Source: Rhodospirillales bacterium 69-11 (lineage in GTDB: Bacteria > Pseudomonadota > Alphaproteobacteria > Acetobacterales > Acetobacteraceae). From it: DNA of 43,112 nt. Location of the stretch: contig MKTV01000071.1 of assembly GCA_001898425.1 (NCBI GenBank), forward strand, positions 12,993 through 56,104, given 5' to 3'. A model generated the notes under the pieces. That model was not told where the DNA came from. It was given only the letters and a program-made list of their open reading frames with translations, and searched no databases. Position 1 is the first letter of the stretch, and every line of letters starts with the position of its first letter. Both the position numbers and the translations under genes were made by a program. This document shows, piece after piece, positions 20,053 to 28,572 of the stretch.

Positions 20053-20171
20053 CCCGATACCCCGCAGGCCCCCGCCCGTTACGCTTCGCCCGCTACTCCC
20101 AGGCTTTGCCCGCTTCTCCCAGGCTCGACCCGCGAGCCGCAGGCCGCCGACCCGCTACCCGCAGGCCACCG
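20053..20171. repeat. Tandem 20-22-bp repeats running into the BNR gene 3' end
   Basis: Four clear units start at 20089, 20109, 20129 and 20151, each beginning CCCGCT/G and containing CAGGC, with a weaker unit at 20053. The last unit contains the stop codon (20155-20157) and final codons of the BNR-repeat gene. The array fills most of the gap between that gene and the efflux operon (19910-20154), which otherwise holds only the hairpin at 19988. Confidence 0.55.
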
Positions 20172-21198
20172 CGTAGATGTCCTTCACGCCATGCGGCAGG
20201 CGCGCGGACTGCCACGTCTCGCCACCATCCTCGGTGCCGTAGATCTCCCCGTCGTATCGCGCGCCCAGATACACGGTCCGCGGGTCACGCGGATGCAGGG
20301 CCACCGACATGATGGTCCCGTGCACCTGCACCTTGTCGAACCGCCGCCACGTCTTGCCGGCATCGGTGCTGCGATACAGCCCGCCATCGTGGCTCGCTGC
20401 CGCGACGCTCAGCGCGGCATAGAGCGTGTTCGGATCGGCGGGGGAGACCCGGATATCGCGCCCGTACGTCACCGGGGAAAACCGCCCGACCTCCAGGTCT
20501 TGCCACGTCTTCCCCTGGTCGGCGCTGCGGAACAGGCCCATGCGCACCGCGATCGTCACCGCATCGGGATCGGCGGGCGTCGTGATGATGGCGTGCCCGT
20601 CCAGCATGCCCTCGGCGAAGCTGTCGCTCACGATCTTGCTGCGCAGATGCGGCAGGTTGGACAGCCGGATCAGGTCCTCGCTGCAATCCTCCCACGTCTC
20701 GCCGCCATCGGCGCTGCGGATCACGCCCGCGACCTCGAGCGCCGCGTAGATCTCGCCGGGTCGCGACGGATGCTGCGCGAGGCGCATCACGCGCGCGGCG
20801 AACGGGGCCTTGCAGCGCTCCGGCACCTGCGGGTTCGGCAGCTTGCGCCAGGTCGCGCCGCGGTCCTCGCTGCGATACAGGTCGATCGGCGAGCCGCCGG
20901 CGTAGACCAGGTCCGGATTGCCGGCATCGACCAGGAACGACCAGACCTGCTTGCCCGCATCCGGGAACTGCATGCGCTGGAAGCTCTTGCCCTGGTCGCT
21001 GCTGCGCCACACCCCATCCGAGGTGCCGGCGAACACCGTCGCCGGGTCCTTCGGATGCACGAGGACGGTATAGGCCTCCAGGTCGTCGAGCACATGCGTC
21101 CAGGTCGCGCTGCCGTCCGGGCGGCAGAACACGCCTGTGCCCCCCTTCTGGTCCGGCCGGCCGACATAGCCGGCCACGGCGGCATAGAGATGGGTCAT
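20155..21198 (-). CDS. BNR/Asp-box repeat beta-propeller protein
   Basis: A 347-residue protein made of Asp-box (SxDxGxTW) repeats. Six boxes are visible: SSDQGKSF, SEDRGATW, SADGGETW, SADQGKTW, STDAGKTW and TEDGGETW, each paired with a preceding P-x-D/N-P-x-x-V/L-Y-A-G strand such as HPKDPATVFAGT and HPRDPRTVYLGA. This predicts a beta-propeller like those of exo-alpha-sialidases and photosystem II assembly factor Ycf48, but sialidase catalytic arginines are not evident. It starts MTHLYAAVAGYVGRP at 21198, has no signal peptide, and is presumably cytoplasmic. The function is unknown. It is divergent from the Ldh-type gene with a 127-bp gap. Confidence 0.8.
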   Translation of the reverse strand: MTHLYAAVAGYVGRPDQKGGTGVFCRPDGSATWTHVLDDLEAYTVLVHPKDPATVFAGTSDGVWRSSDQGKSFQRMQFPDAGKQVWSFLVDAGNPDLVYAGGSPIDLYRSEDRGATWRKLPNPQVPERCKAPFAARVMRLAQHPSRPGEIYAALEVAGVIRSADGGETWEDCSEDLIRLSNLPHLRSKIVSDSFAEGMLDGHAIITTPADPDAVTIAVRMGLFRSADQGKTWQDLEVGRFSPVTYGRDIRVSPADPNTLYAALSVAAASHDGGLYRSTDAGKTWRRFDKVQVHGTIMSVALHPRDPRTVYLGARYDGEIYGTEDGGETWQSARLPHGVKDIYAVACG

Positions 21199-21325
21199 CT
21201 TGTCCGCTCCTTCTCCCTGCGCGAACGCTAGACCCGCACCCGCGCGGAGGCAAAATCCTCCCGCCCTTGGCCGCGTCCGGCCGGGGGACTAGCCTTCCCG
21301 GCACATCGACCGGGGAGGACGAACA

Positions 21326-22375
21326 ATGCCGACCGTGCCAGCGGAAAGACTGATCGACATCGCCAAGGGTCTGCTGATCGCCGCGGGCGCGTCGGAGGAG
21401 GAAGCCGCGATCGTCGCGCGCTACAACATCGGGGCCAACCTGGTCGGCCACGACTCGCATGGCATCATCCTGATCCCGCAATATATCGAGCGCATCAAGG
21501 CCGGCCACATCATGCCGCAGGCGCCGTGGACCATCGTGGAGGAATCGCCGACGACGACGGTCATTGATGGCAACTGGGGCTTTGGCTACGCGGTGACCGA
21601 CCGCGCGATGCGCCACACCATCGCCAAGGCGAAGACGCAGAACGTTGCCGCTGCAACCGTCTACCGGCAGAGCCATATCGGCCGCCTCGCCTCCTATCCG
21701 CTGCTTGCCGCGGCCGAAGGCATGATCGCCATGATCACCGCCGATTCCGGCCGCAGCCCCAAGCACGTCGCCCCGTTCGGTGGCGCCAAGGCGCGGCTGG
21801 GCACCAACCCGATCTGCTTCGCGGTGCCCTCCCATCTCGAGGGCCCGCTGGTGTTCGACATGGCGACCTCCGCCGCCGCGGCCGGCAAGATCAACGTCGC
21901 GACGGCGCGCGGGGAGCCGGTGCCGAGCGGCTGGCTGATCGATGCGGAGGGGAGGCCGAGCACGGATCCGCGGGTGTTGAAGCAGGGGGGCGCGCTGCTG
22001 CCGCTGGGCGGGACGGAGGGCTACAAGGGCACCGGCCTCGCCGCGATCGTCGAGATTCTGTCGGGCCTGCTGACCGGTCTCGGCTTCGGCGTGGAGCCGA
22101 CGGGGCGGCACAATGACGGGTGCTTCATCGCCGTGTTCAACGTCGCGGCCTTCCGCAAGCTGGAGACGTTCAAGCAGGAAGTGACGGCCTTCGCGCAGTA
22201 CCTGAAGGCGACGCCGCCGGCGGAGGGGTTCTCGGAGGTGTTCTATCCGGGCGAGATCGAGTTCCGGAAGGAGCAGCAGCGCCGTCGCGAGGGCGTGCCG
22301 ATCGAGGACGCCACCTGGAACAAGCTGCGCGATCTCGCCCAGGGTTATGGTATCGCTGACCGCCTGGGCTTCTGA
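21326..22375 (+). CDS. Ldh family (malate/L-lactate/ureidoglycolate-type) oxidoreductase
   Basis: A 349-residue NAD(P)-dependent dehydrogenase of the type-2 malate/lactate dehydrogenase family. The start is the ATG at 21326 with GGGGAGGA eight bases upstream. GHDSHGIILIPQYIERIKAG (residues about 47-66), the catalytic-His region RQSHIGRLASYPL, ARLGTNPICFAVPS, FDMATSAAAAGKI and PLGGTEGYKGTGLA are family landmarks. Members reduce 2-oxoacids such as oxaloacetate, delta-1-piperideine-2-carboxylate or oxalurate-type substrates; the exact one cannot be read from sequence. It lies 15 bp ahead of the molybdopterin subunit gene and is probably co-transcribed, which hints at a shared catabolic pathway. 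Confidence 0.88.
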   Translation: MPTVPAERLIDIAKGLLIAAGASEEEAAIVARYNIGANLVGHDSHGIILIPQYIERIKAGHIMPQAPWTIVEESPTTTVIDGNWGFGYAVTDRAMRHTIAKAKTQNVAAATVYRQSHIGRLASYPLLAAAEGMIAMITADSGRSPKHVAPFGGAKARLGTNPICFAVPSHLEGPLVFDMATSAAAAGKINVATARGEPVPSGWLIDAEGRPSTDPRVLKQGGALLPLGGTEGYKGTGLAAIVEILSGLLTGLGFGVEPTGRHNDGCFIAVFNVAAFRKLETFKQEVTAFAQYLKATPPAEGFSEVFYPGEIEFRKEQQRRREGVPIEDATWNKLRDLAQGYGIADRLGF

Positions 22376-22390
22376 TCGCGGCGGAACGGC

Positions 22391-24691
22391 ATGGCGCATA
22401 TCGGGCAATCGACGAAGCGGTTCGAGGACCTGCGGTTCCTGACCGGCACCGGACGCTACGTCGAGGACGTCGACCGGCCCGGCCAGGCCTGGGCACACGT
22501 GGTCCGCTCGCCCCACGCGCATGCCGTGATCCGGGCGATCGACGTGTCCGAGGCCCGTGCCGCGCCCGGCGTGCTCACCGTGCTCACCGCGGACGACATC
22601 GCCGATCTCGGGTCCCTGCCCTGCCTCGTGCGCGTTGCGGGCGACCCGCCGATGGTGGTGCCGTCGCGGCCAGCGCTTGCGGGTGACCGCGTCCGGCACG
22701 TGGGCGAGCCGGTCGCCTTCGTGGTGGCCGAGACGCGCCGCGACGCGATCGCCGCGGCCGAACGGGTGGTGGTGGAGTACGACACGCTGCCCGCCGTGGT
22801 AGACGGGCCTGCGGCTCTCGGCGACGGAGCGGCGCGCCTGTGGGACGAGGCGCCCGACAACCTCTGCTTCCGCTTCCGCGCCGGAGATGCCGAGGCGGTA
22901 TCCGCGGGCTTTGCCCAGGCCGCGCATACCGTGTCCCTGCGCCTGGTGAACAATCGCCTCGTGATCGCGCCGATGGAGACGCGGGCCGCGATTGCCGAGG
23001 CCGGGCCGGACGGGCTCGACCTGCTGTGCACCGCGGCCGGCGTGCATGCGCTGCGCGACCAGATTGCCGACGTCTTCCACCTGCCGCGCGCGCAGGTGCG
23101 TGTCTCCGCGCCTGATGTCGGCGGCGGGTTCGGGATCAAGAACGCGCTCTATCCCGAATGGGTGCTGTTGCTGCGGGCCGCGCAGCGCATCGGCCGCCCC
23201 GTCAAATGGGTGAGCGAACGGATGGAGGATTTCGTCTCCACCGCGCAGGGCCGCGACAATGTCACCGAGGCGCGGCTCGCGCTGGATGCGGACGGCCGTT
23301 TCCTGGCGCTGGCGGTCGAGACCGTCGCCAATCTCGGGGCCTATGCGTCCGGGTTCGGGCCGGGCTGCTCCACCTCCGCCCCGGCGACGGCGATGGGCGG
23401 CGGCTACGTCATCCCGGCGATCACCATGGACGTGCGCGGCGTGTTCACCAACACGGTGCCGATCGACGCCTATCGCGGGGCCGGCAAGCCCGAGGCGAAC
23501 TACCTGATCGAGCGACTGATCGACGAGGCCGCACGGCGCTGCGGCTTCGACCGGATCGCGCTGCGGCGGCAGAACCTGGTGCACGCGTTCCCGTACGCGA
23601 AGCCGCTGGGCACCACGATCGACTGCGGCACATTCGCCGGGCACATCGACCGGGTGCTCGCCGCCGCGGACCATGCGGGCTTCGCGGCCCGCTGCGCCGC
23701 CTCCGAAGCGCGCGGGCTCCGCCGCGGCCTGGGCATCGCCTGCTTCCTCGAGACCGCGCGGGGCGCGCCGGACGAGGGCGCCGAGATCCGCTTCGAGTCC
23801 GACGGCCGTGTGACGCTGCTGATCGGCACGCAGTCCAACGGCCAGGGGCACGAGACCACCTACCCGCAGATCGCCGCAGATCGCCTCGGCCTGCCGCTGG
23901 AGGCGTTCCACTACGTACAGGCCGACACGGCCCAGGTCCGCGCGGGCAACGGCCATGGCGGCGCGCGCTCCATGCACCAGGGCGGCGCGGCGCTGTCCGA
24001 GGCGATGCGCCGCGTGATCGCGAAGGGCACGCGGATCGCGGCGCACCTGCTGCAGGCGACCGAGACGCAGGTCGTGTTCCAGGACGGCCGCTTCGTCGTG
24101 CAGGCGGTGCCGGAGCGCAGCATCGGAGTGCTGGAGGTTGCCGCCGCCGCACGCGACCCGGCGAACCTGCCGGCGGGCGAGACGCCCGGCCTCGATACTT
24201 ACGTCTGGAACGAGTTGGCGCTCATCACCTTCCCGAACGGCTGCCACGTGGCGGAGGTGGAAGTGGATCCGGACACCGGCGTCGTGACGCTCGCGCGCTA
24301 CACCGCGTCCGACGACTACGGCACCGCGATCAATCCGCTGCTGACGATCGGCCAGGTGCAGGGCGGGTTGGCGCAGGGCATCGGCCAGGCGCTGCTGGAG
24401 CACACGGTGTACGATCCTGAGAGCGGGCAGTTGCTGAGCGGGTCGTTCTCCGACTACGCGCTGCCGCGGGCCGACGACCTGCCGCTGCTCTCGGTGCGGC
24501 TGGACGGCGTTCCGACGACGGCGAACCCGCTGGGGGTGAAGGGCGCGGGCCAGGCGGGGGCGATCGCCGCGCCGCAGACGGTGATGTCCGCGATCCTGGA
24601 CGCGCTCGGCCCGCTGGGGGTGACGGAGCTCGACATGCCGGCGACGCCGGAGCGGGTCTGGCGGGCGATCCAAGCGGCGCGGGTGGGGTGA
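22391..24691 (+). CDS. Xanthine dehydrogenase family molybdopterin-binding subunit, Gln at catalytic Glu position
   Basis: A 766-residue large subunit of the molybdenum hydroxylase family (xanthine dehydrogenase, aldehyde oxidase, CoxL type). The N-terminal domain begins RFEDLRFLTGTGRYVEDVDRPGQ, and HVGEPVAFVVAETRRDA follows. The cofactor-binding part contains SAPDVGGGFGIKN, AYRGAGKPEANYLIERLIDEAA and GTQSNGQGHETTYPQIAAD. Near the C-terminus, where the family usually has KGVGEAG with the catalytic glutamate, this protein reads KGAGQAG: Gln721, codon CAG at 24551. No FAD or 2Fe-2S subunit gene adjoins it, so electron-transfer partners must be elsewhere or absent. The substrate is unknown. It follows the Ldh-type gene by 15 bp. 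Confidence 0.88.
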   Translation: MAHIGQSTKRFEDLRFLTGTGRYVEDVDRPGQAWAHVVRSPHAHAVIRAIDVSEARAAPGVLTVLTADDIADLGSLPCLVRVAGDPPMVVPSRPALAGDRVRHVGEPVAFVVAETRRDAIAAAERVVVEYDTLPAVVDGPAALGDGAARLWDEAPDNLCFRFRAGDAEAVSAGFAQAAHTVSLRLVNNRLVIAPMETRAAIAEAGPDGLDLLCTAAGVHALRDQIADVFHLPRAQVRVSAPDVGGGFGIKNALYPEWVLLLRAAQRIGRPVKWVSERMEDFVSTAQGRDNVTEARLALDADGRFLALAVETVANLGAYASGFGPGCSTSAPATAMGGGYVIPAITMDVRGVFTNTVPIDAYRGAGKPEANYLIERLIDEAARRCGFDRIALRRQNLVHAFPYAKPLGTTIDCGTFAGHIDRVLAAADHAGFAARCAASEARGLRRGLGIACFLETARGAPDEGAEIRFESDGRVTLLIGTQSNGQGHETTYPQIAADRLGLPLEAFHYVQADTAQVRAGNGHGGARSMHQGGAALSEAMRRVIAKGTRIAAHLLQATETQVVFQDGRFVVQAVPERSIGVLEVAAAARDPANLPAGETPGLDTYVWNELALITFPNGCHVAEVEVDPDTGVVTLARYTASDDYGTAINPLLTIGQVQGGLAQGIGQALLEHTVYDPESGQLLSGSFSDYALPRADDLPLLSVRLDGVPTTANPLGVKGAGQAGAIAAPQTVMSAILDALGPLGVTELDMPATPERVWRAIQAARVG

Positions 24692-24834
24692 GACGCTGGG
24701 GTGTCGTGAGGCGTTCCGCTTCCGGGTTTGGACCAGCGGCACGCCGCCGCGACGGCTTCCCGGGCCGGTAAGGACGCGAGATTCCCGTGATGGACGCGCC
24801 TGGGCGGAGACGGTAAGGACGGGTTTGCTGGTCA

Positions 24835-24922
24835 GGATGGGTGGCCGAGCGGTTTAAGGCAGCGGTCTTGAAAACCGCCAACCCGCAAGGGTTCGTGGGT
24901 TCGAATCCCACCCCATCCGCCA
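24835..24922 (+). tRNA. tRNA-Ser (anticodon TGA)
   Basis: Acceptor GGATGGG pairs with CCCATCC. The D-arm is TGGCCGAGCGGTTTAAGGCA, the anticodon stem GCGGT/ACCGC encloses CTTGAAA giving TGA, a long class II variable arm is formed by AACCCGCAAGGGTT, the T-loop is TTCGAAT, and discriminator G and encoded CCA follow. Total 88 bases, as expected for tRNA-Ser. Confidence 0.97.
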
Positions 24923-25059
24923 CCCCGCACGAACGCCGCCCCGTCCCCCACTCGACACCGACACCGACACCGGCACTGGCAAGCCAGGAAGCTCACCGGT
25001 GTCCCACAGTCCTTACTCCGCCCAGTTCGGGAGACCTACGGCAGCCCCTCGAGCGAAAC

Positions 25060-26844
25060 CTACAAATCGATCCGATCGACCCCCCAGTCGATGTTGGCGA
25101 TCTGCGGCATCTCGCGCCCGTCGTCCTTGCCCATCTCGTCCTTAATGATCGCTTCCAGCTTCCCGTTCATCGTCATGATGAGTTCGGCGTTTTTCTGCCG
25201 ATCCACCGCCAGGTTGACCATCTCGCCGGGGTCACTCGCGAGATCGTACAGCTCGACGTCGTTCCACTTGAACAGCTCCTCCATCGTCTTCGGGCTGTTG
25301 CGATCGATCGGCGCGCAGTAGCGCGAGAAGCGATACCGCCCGTCGAACGCGCTGCGCACGGTGCCGCGCTTCTTGAGGTCGGGCTTGAAGCCCTGCTTCT
25401 TCGCCTCCTCCTTCGGATCCTTCCCGGCCGCGAACGCCTTTGCCGCGAAGTCGAACACCGCCGCATCGTTGGAGGCCAGGCCGCTATAGGTGAACAGCGT
25501 CGCCTCTCGCGCCGCGTTCACACCCTGGCTGCCCGAGTTGGAGAGCAGCGGTGACAGCACCTTCCCCGGCAGCGCGCGGCCTGCGATATCGCCCATCTGG
25601 CTCGCGCCGACACCCGCCATGTCGAGCAGGGTGGGCGCGAAGTCGATATGGCTCGTCAGCGCCTTGCACTCCTGCCCGCCGCGGACGTCCGGGTGGATCA
25701 TGTAGAACGGCAGGTGCGTGGTCTCGGCGTAGGTGAACGGCCCCTTGCCGCGCAGACCGTGGCTTCCCGCCGCCTCCCCATGATCGGACGTGTAGATGAC
25801 GATCGTCGTATCGGCGAGGCCGAGCGCGTCCAGTTCGGCGAGGAGAGCGTCGATCTGCTGGTCCACGTTGCGGACGCAGTTGATGTAGTAGTCGTTGAAG
25901 CGCTTCCAGCGCACGTCCTCGAGCGGGACGTTGCCGAGGATGTAGTCCCAGATCCGATCGAACTCGCCGTGCGCCGCTGGACGGCCGGGTGCATTGAACG
26001 GCTGGCGCAGGCTCGCGGGAACCGCGACGTCCCAGTCGGCCTTATACAATGCGTGCTCCGGCGCGCGCGCCGCATGCATCCGCAGCTTTCCCCTGTCCTG
26101 CACCCGCTCGCCGGGCGCATCAGTGTTGAAGTACATCACGTCGTGTGGGTTGACGAAGCTCGCCACCATGCACCAGGGCTGGCCATCATCGGCGAGCGGC
26201 CGCCCCTTCGTCCGGAGCCAGTTGACCGCGCTGCCGGCGATGATCTGGTCGAAGCTGTAGCCGCCCAGGGTATGGCCGATCAGGTCACCCGGGGAGAAGT
26301 TGTCGGCAAAGCCGTACTTCTCCATCTCGGGTGTCATGTACTTTTCCATCGTCTTGGTATTGGCTTCCGCCGAGAGATGCCATTTCCCCTTGTAGGCCGT
26401 GTAGTATCCGGCCTTGCGCATCATGTGCCCGATCGTCGGGGTCGTCAGCGGCAGATCGCGCATCCACGGCACGTCGAGATTCTCGAACATGCCGTTATCC
26501 GGCGTCTGCAAGCCGGTCATCATCACCGCGCGGGACGAGGTGCACATCGTCGCCGGGCACTGGTGGTTGGTGAACGTGACGCCGGATTTCTGCAGCCGGT
26601 CGTGACCCGGCAGCGACACGCCGGGCGCCCAGCGCGTCTGGAACCGCTCCTGGTCCGTGAACACGAACAGGATGTTCAGCTTCCGCTGGCCAAGTCCGCT
26701 TCCCACGGCCGGGGCCGTTCCGCCCTGGGCCGCCGCGCTCTGCGCGTGCGCGGGGCTCGCCGATCCCACGGCCGCGAGCACCGCACCGGTCGCTCCCGCC
26801 GCCATCCGCAAGAACTGCCGCCGCGTGTCCGCAGCCCCGCGCAT
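25060..26844 (-). CDS. Tat-exported sulfatase-like hydrolase
   Basis: A 594-residue alkaline-phosphatase-superfamily enzyme. The start preferred is the ATG at 26842-26844 (MRGAADTRRQFLRM) with GGGAG five bases upstream; an ATG nine codons earlier lacks a ribosome-binding site. Residues 1-35 are a twin-arginine signal (TRRQFLRMAAGATG, cleavage near AHA-Q), so it acts in the periplasm, folded before export. The formylglycine motif reads CTSSRAVMMTG with Cys101; the usual motif is CxPSR, so Ser replaces Pro. Metal ligands occur in FVFTDQER, YKGKWHLS and YTSDHGEAAGSHGL. It likely hydrolyses a sulfate ester (or phosphonate/phosphate ester); the substrate is unknown. Divergent from tetR. Confidence 0.88.
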   Translation of the reverse strand: MRGAADTRRQFLRMAAGATGAVLAAVGSASPAHAQSAAAQGGTAPAVGSGLGQRKLNILFVFTDQERFQTRWAPGVSLPGHDRLQKSGVTFTNHQCPATMCTSSRAVMMTGLQTPDNGMFENLDVPWMRDLPLTTPTIGHMMRKAGYYTAYKGKWHLSAEANTKTMEKYMTPEMEKYGFADNFSPGDLIGHTLGGYSFDQIIAGSAVNWLRTKGRPLADDGQPWCMVASFVNPHDVMYFNTDAPGERVQDRGKLRMHAARAPEHALYKADWDVAVPASLRQPFNAPGRPAAHGEFDRIWDYILGNVPLEDVRWKRFNDYYINCVRNVDQQIDALLAELDALGLADTTIVIYTSDHGEAAGSHGLRGKGPFTYAETTHLPFYMIHPDVRGGQECKALTSHIDFAPTLLDMAGVGASQMGDIAGRALPGKVLSPLLSNSGSQGVNAAREATLFTYSGLASNDAAVFDFAAKAFAAGKDPKEEAKKQGFKPDLKKRGTVRSAFDGRYRFSRYCAPIDRNSPKTMEELFKWNDVELYDLASDPGEMVNLAVDRQKNAELIMTMNGKLEAIIKDEMGKDDGREMPQIANIDWGVDRIDL

Positions 26845-26923
26845 ACCGCTCCCGCCTCGAGAGATGGACATGGACGCTATCCCCTGATCGATCCGTGTTG
26901 TAGGACAGCAGGCTTAGGACGTT

Positions 26924-26940
26924 AATGACGAAACTGTCAA
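26924..26940 (-). promoter_or_regulatory. TetR-type operator overlapping sulfatase -35 box (site 1)
   Basis: On the minus strand the site reads TTGACAGTTTCGTCATT; TTGACA is a perfect -35 box and TGAC...GTCA forms a dyad. It matches site 2 at 27649 at 15 of 17 positions. It lies 12 bp before the tetR start and 80 bp before the sulfatase start, so one bound dimer could control both. Confidence 0.6.
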
Positions 26941-26952
26941 TTCGGATTTTGG

Positions 26953-27615
26953 GTGAACCGCGAAACCGGAACCGTGCCACAGCCATCCCGACCCAAGCGC
27001 ATCAACGAGCGTAAGCGCGAACAGACGCGCGCCGCCCTTCTCGACGCCGCGATGCAGGTGATCGCGCGCGCCGGCCCCGACGCCGCGACCGTCGACGCCA
27101 TCATCCAGCAGGCGGCCGTCTCGCGCGGCACCTTCTACAACTACTTCGAGAGCCCCGAGACGCTGCTCACCGCACTCGCGACGAAGCTCAGCGACGAGCT
27201 GCTCGCGCACATCGGCACCGTGCGCCTGCTGCCCGATCCCGCCGACCGCATGGCCTGTTCCGTGCGGACCTTCATCCGCACCGCGGCCGCAGACCGCACC
27301 TGGGGCTGGGTTATCGTCCGGATCGCCCTGGTGGCAGCCCCGCTCGGAGCGACGATGCGCGCCTTCCTGACGGCGGATATCGAGGAGGGCAGAGCGGCCC
27401 GCCGCTTCACCGTGCCCTCCATCCAGGTCGCCGCCGACATCGTTCTCGGATCGGCACTGATGGGTATGCGCTCCGTCCTGCGGGGTGAGGCCGGGATCAG
27501 CCACGCGGAAGCGATCGCGAGCGGCATCCTGCGCGCGCTCGGGGCCGACGATCCCGACGAGCTGGTCACGCGCCCCTTGGACGCGGATGGGATCGCCGCG
27601 CGCTCCCGCCCCTGA
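26953..27615 (+). CDS. TetR/AcrR family transcriptional regulator
   Basis: A 220-residue regulator read from GTG at 26953 (MNRETGTVPQPSRPKRI); a GTG seven codons later is also possible. The N-terminal helix-turn-helix domain spans about residues 22-68: REQTRAALLDAAMQVIARAG, then ATVDAIIQQAAVSRGTFYNYF, the TetR recognition helix. The C-terminal ligand domain has WGWVIVRIALVAAPLG. It sits between the divergent sulfatase and the downstream outer-membrane protein gene, and 17-bp dyad sites of one sequence lie at both promoters, so it probably represses both and itself. The ligand is unknown. The distinct palindrome at the RND promoter is not of this type. Confidence 0.9.
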   Translation: MNRETGTVPQPSRPKRINERKREQTRAALLDAAMQVIARAGPDAATVDAIIQQAAVSRGTFYNYFESPETLLTALATKLSDELLAHIGTVRLLPDPADRMACSVRTFIRTAAADRTWGWVIVRIALVAAPLGATMRAFLTADIEEGRAARRFTVPSIQVAADIVLGSALMGMRSVLRGEAGISHAEAIASGILRALGADDPDELVTRPLDADGIAARSRP

Positions 27616-27648
27616 CGCCGGACGCATCGCGCCGCCGCCACAAGCTTA

Positions 27649-27665
27649 TTGACACTCTCGTCATT
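27649..27665 (+). promoter_or_regulatory. TetR-type operator overlapping outer-membrane protein -35 box (site 2)
   Basis: TTGACACTCTCGTCATT differs from site 1 at two of 17 positions. TTGACA again serves as the -35 box, and a weak -10 (CGATAT, 27672-27677) follows at 17-bp spacing. It lies 34 bp past the tetR stop and 56 bp ahead of the barrel gene start. Confidence 0.6.
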
Positions 27666-27720
27666 TTTCCTCGATATGGCGGCGCAACGCATCAAGCGGG
27701 CCTGCATCATGGGGGAGCCG

Positions 27721-28509
27721 ATGAACCGACCAACTCACGCGCGGCCGAGACGTCGCGCCGGCCTGCCGCTTCTGCTCGGCGTCCTCGGCCTCTGCACGGC
27801 CCGACCCGCATGGGCGGAGGATCAGGCGCCGTCGCAATGGCACTTCGACCTGACCCCATATCTCTGGGTGGCCGGCGTCACCGGTTCGGTTTCCACCAAG
27901 CTCTCACGCGTCCCCACGCAGACCGTCTCCGCGGATTTCGGCGACGTGCTGACGCATCTCAACGCGATCCCGGTCATGGGCGCGCTGGAGGTGCGGAACG
28001 GGCGCTACGGGCTCCTGACCGACCTCATCGCCATCTCGGTCAAGACGGACATTTCGACCAAGGGCGTGCTGTACAGCGGCGGCAGCGCGCAACTGACGCA
28101 GTTCGTCGGCACGGCGATCGGTGCCTACCGGGTGCTGTCCGACGCCGATCAGACGCTCGACATGGGCGTTGGTGTGCGCGCCATCGGCCTCTCGACCGAG
28201 TTCACGTTGAACGGCAACCTGCTCGGAGGGCGCACGGCGTCCCCCGGCGCGAGCTGGGCCAACGTGATTGGTGCCATCCGATACAGGTACAGCTTCTCCC
28301 CGGACTGGAGCGTGACAGCCTACGGCGATGTCGGGGGCGGTCCATCCAGCGCCTTCACCTGGCAGGTGCTCGGAACCGTCGATTACCAGCTGAGCAAGTC
28401 GACTACGCTGCGGGCCGGCTATCGGTACCTCGCGATTCAATACGGCAGCGGGATCTACCAGAATGTCGGGCTGGGCGGTCCGCTGCTCGCCGCGACGATC
28501 CGGTTCTGA
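27721..28509 (+). CDS. Outer-membrane beta-barrel protein, function unknown
   Basis: A 262-residue protein, start ATG at 27721 with GGGGGAG upstream. The signal peptide has a basic start (RPRRRAG), then LPLLLGVLGLCTARPAWA with cleavage before EDQ. The mature part is beta-rich with alternating hydrophobic residues: WHFDLTPYLWVAGVTGSVS, YGLLTDLIAISVKTD, NVIGAIRYRYSFSPDWSVTAYGD and TLRAGYRYLAIQY. It ends LLAATIRF, a terminal aromatic typical of BAM-assembled barrels. It belongs to a group of uncharacterised proteins with a WxFxLTPYLW-type opening. Shared operator sites link it to the TetR regulator and the sulfatase, so it may admit or anchor the same substrate (inference). Confidence 0.75.
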   Translation: MNRPTHARPRRRAGLPLLLGVLGLCTARPAWAEDQAPSQWHFDLTPYLWVAGVTGSVSTKLSRVPTQTVSADFGDVLTHLNAIPVMGALEVRNGRYGLLTDLIAISVKTDISTKGVLYSGGSAQLTQFVGTAIGAYRVLSDADQTLDMGVGVRAIGLSTEFTLNGNLLGGRTASPGASWANVIGAIRYRYSFSPDWSVTAYGDVGGGPSSAFTWQVLGTVDYQLSKSTTLRAGYRYLAIQYGSGIYQNVGLGGPLLAATIRF

Positions 28510-28572
28510 CGACGACCCTCAGCTCGAACGGCGGTGCGCGGTGACCCGCATGGGGAGACGGTGAGGTCAGCC

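Noticed and set aside
20053-20171. CRISPR-like array
   Set aside because: Units are contiguous 20-22-bp tandem repeats without unique spacers, and no cas genes are present.
20285-24742. 1485-codon minus-strand ORF covering the Ldh-type and molybdopterin genes
   Set aside because: It is a shadow of three genes with clear families; the translation is Arg/Gly/His-rich with no domain.
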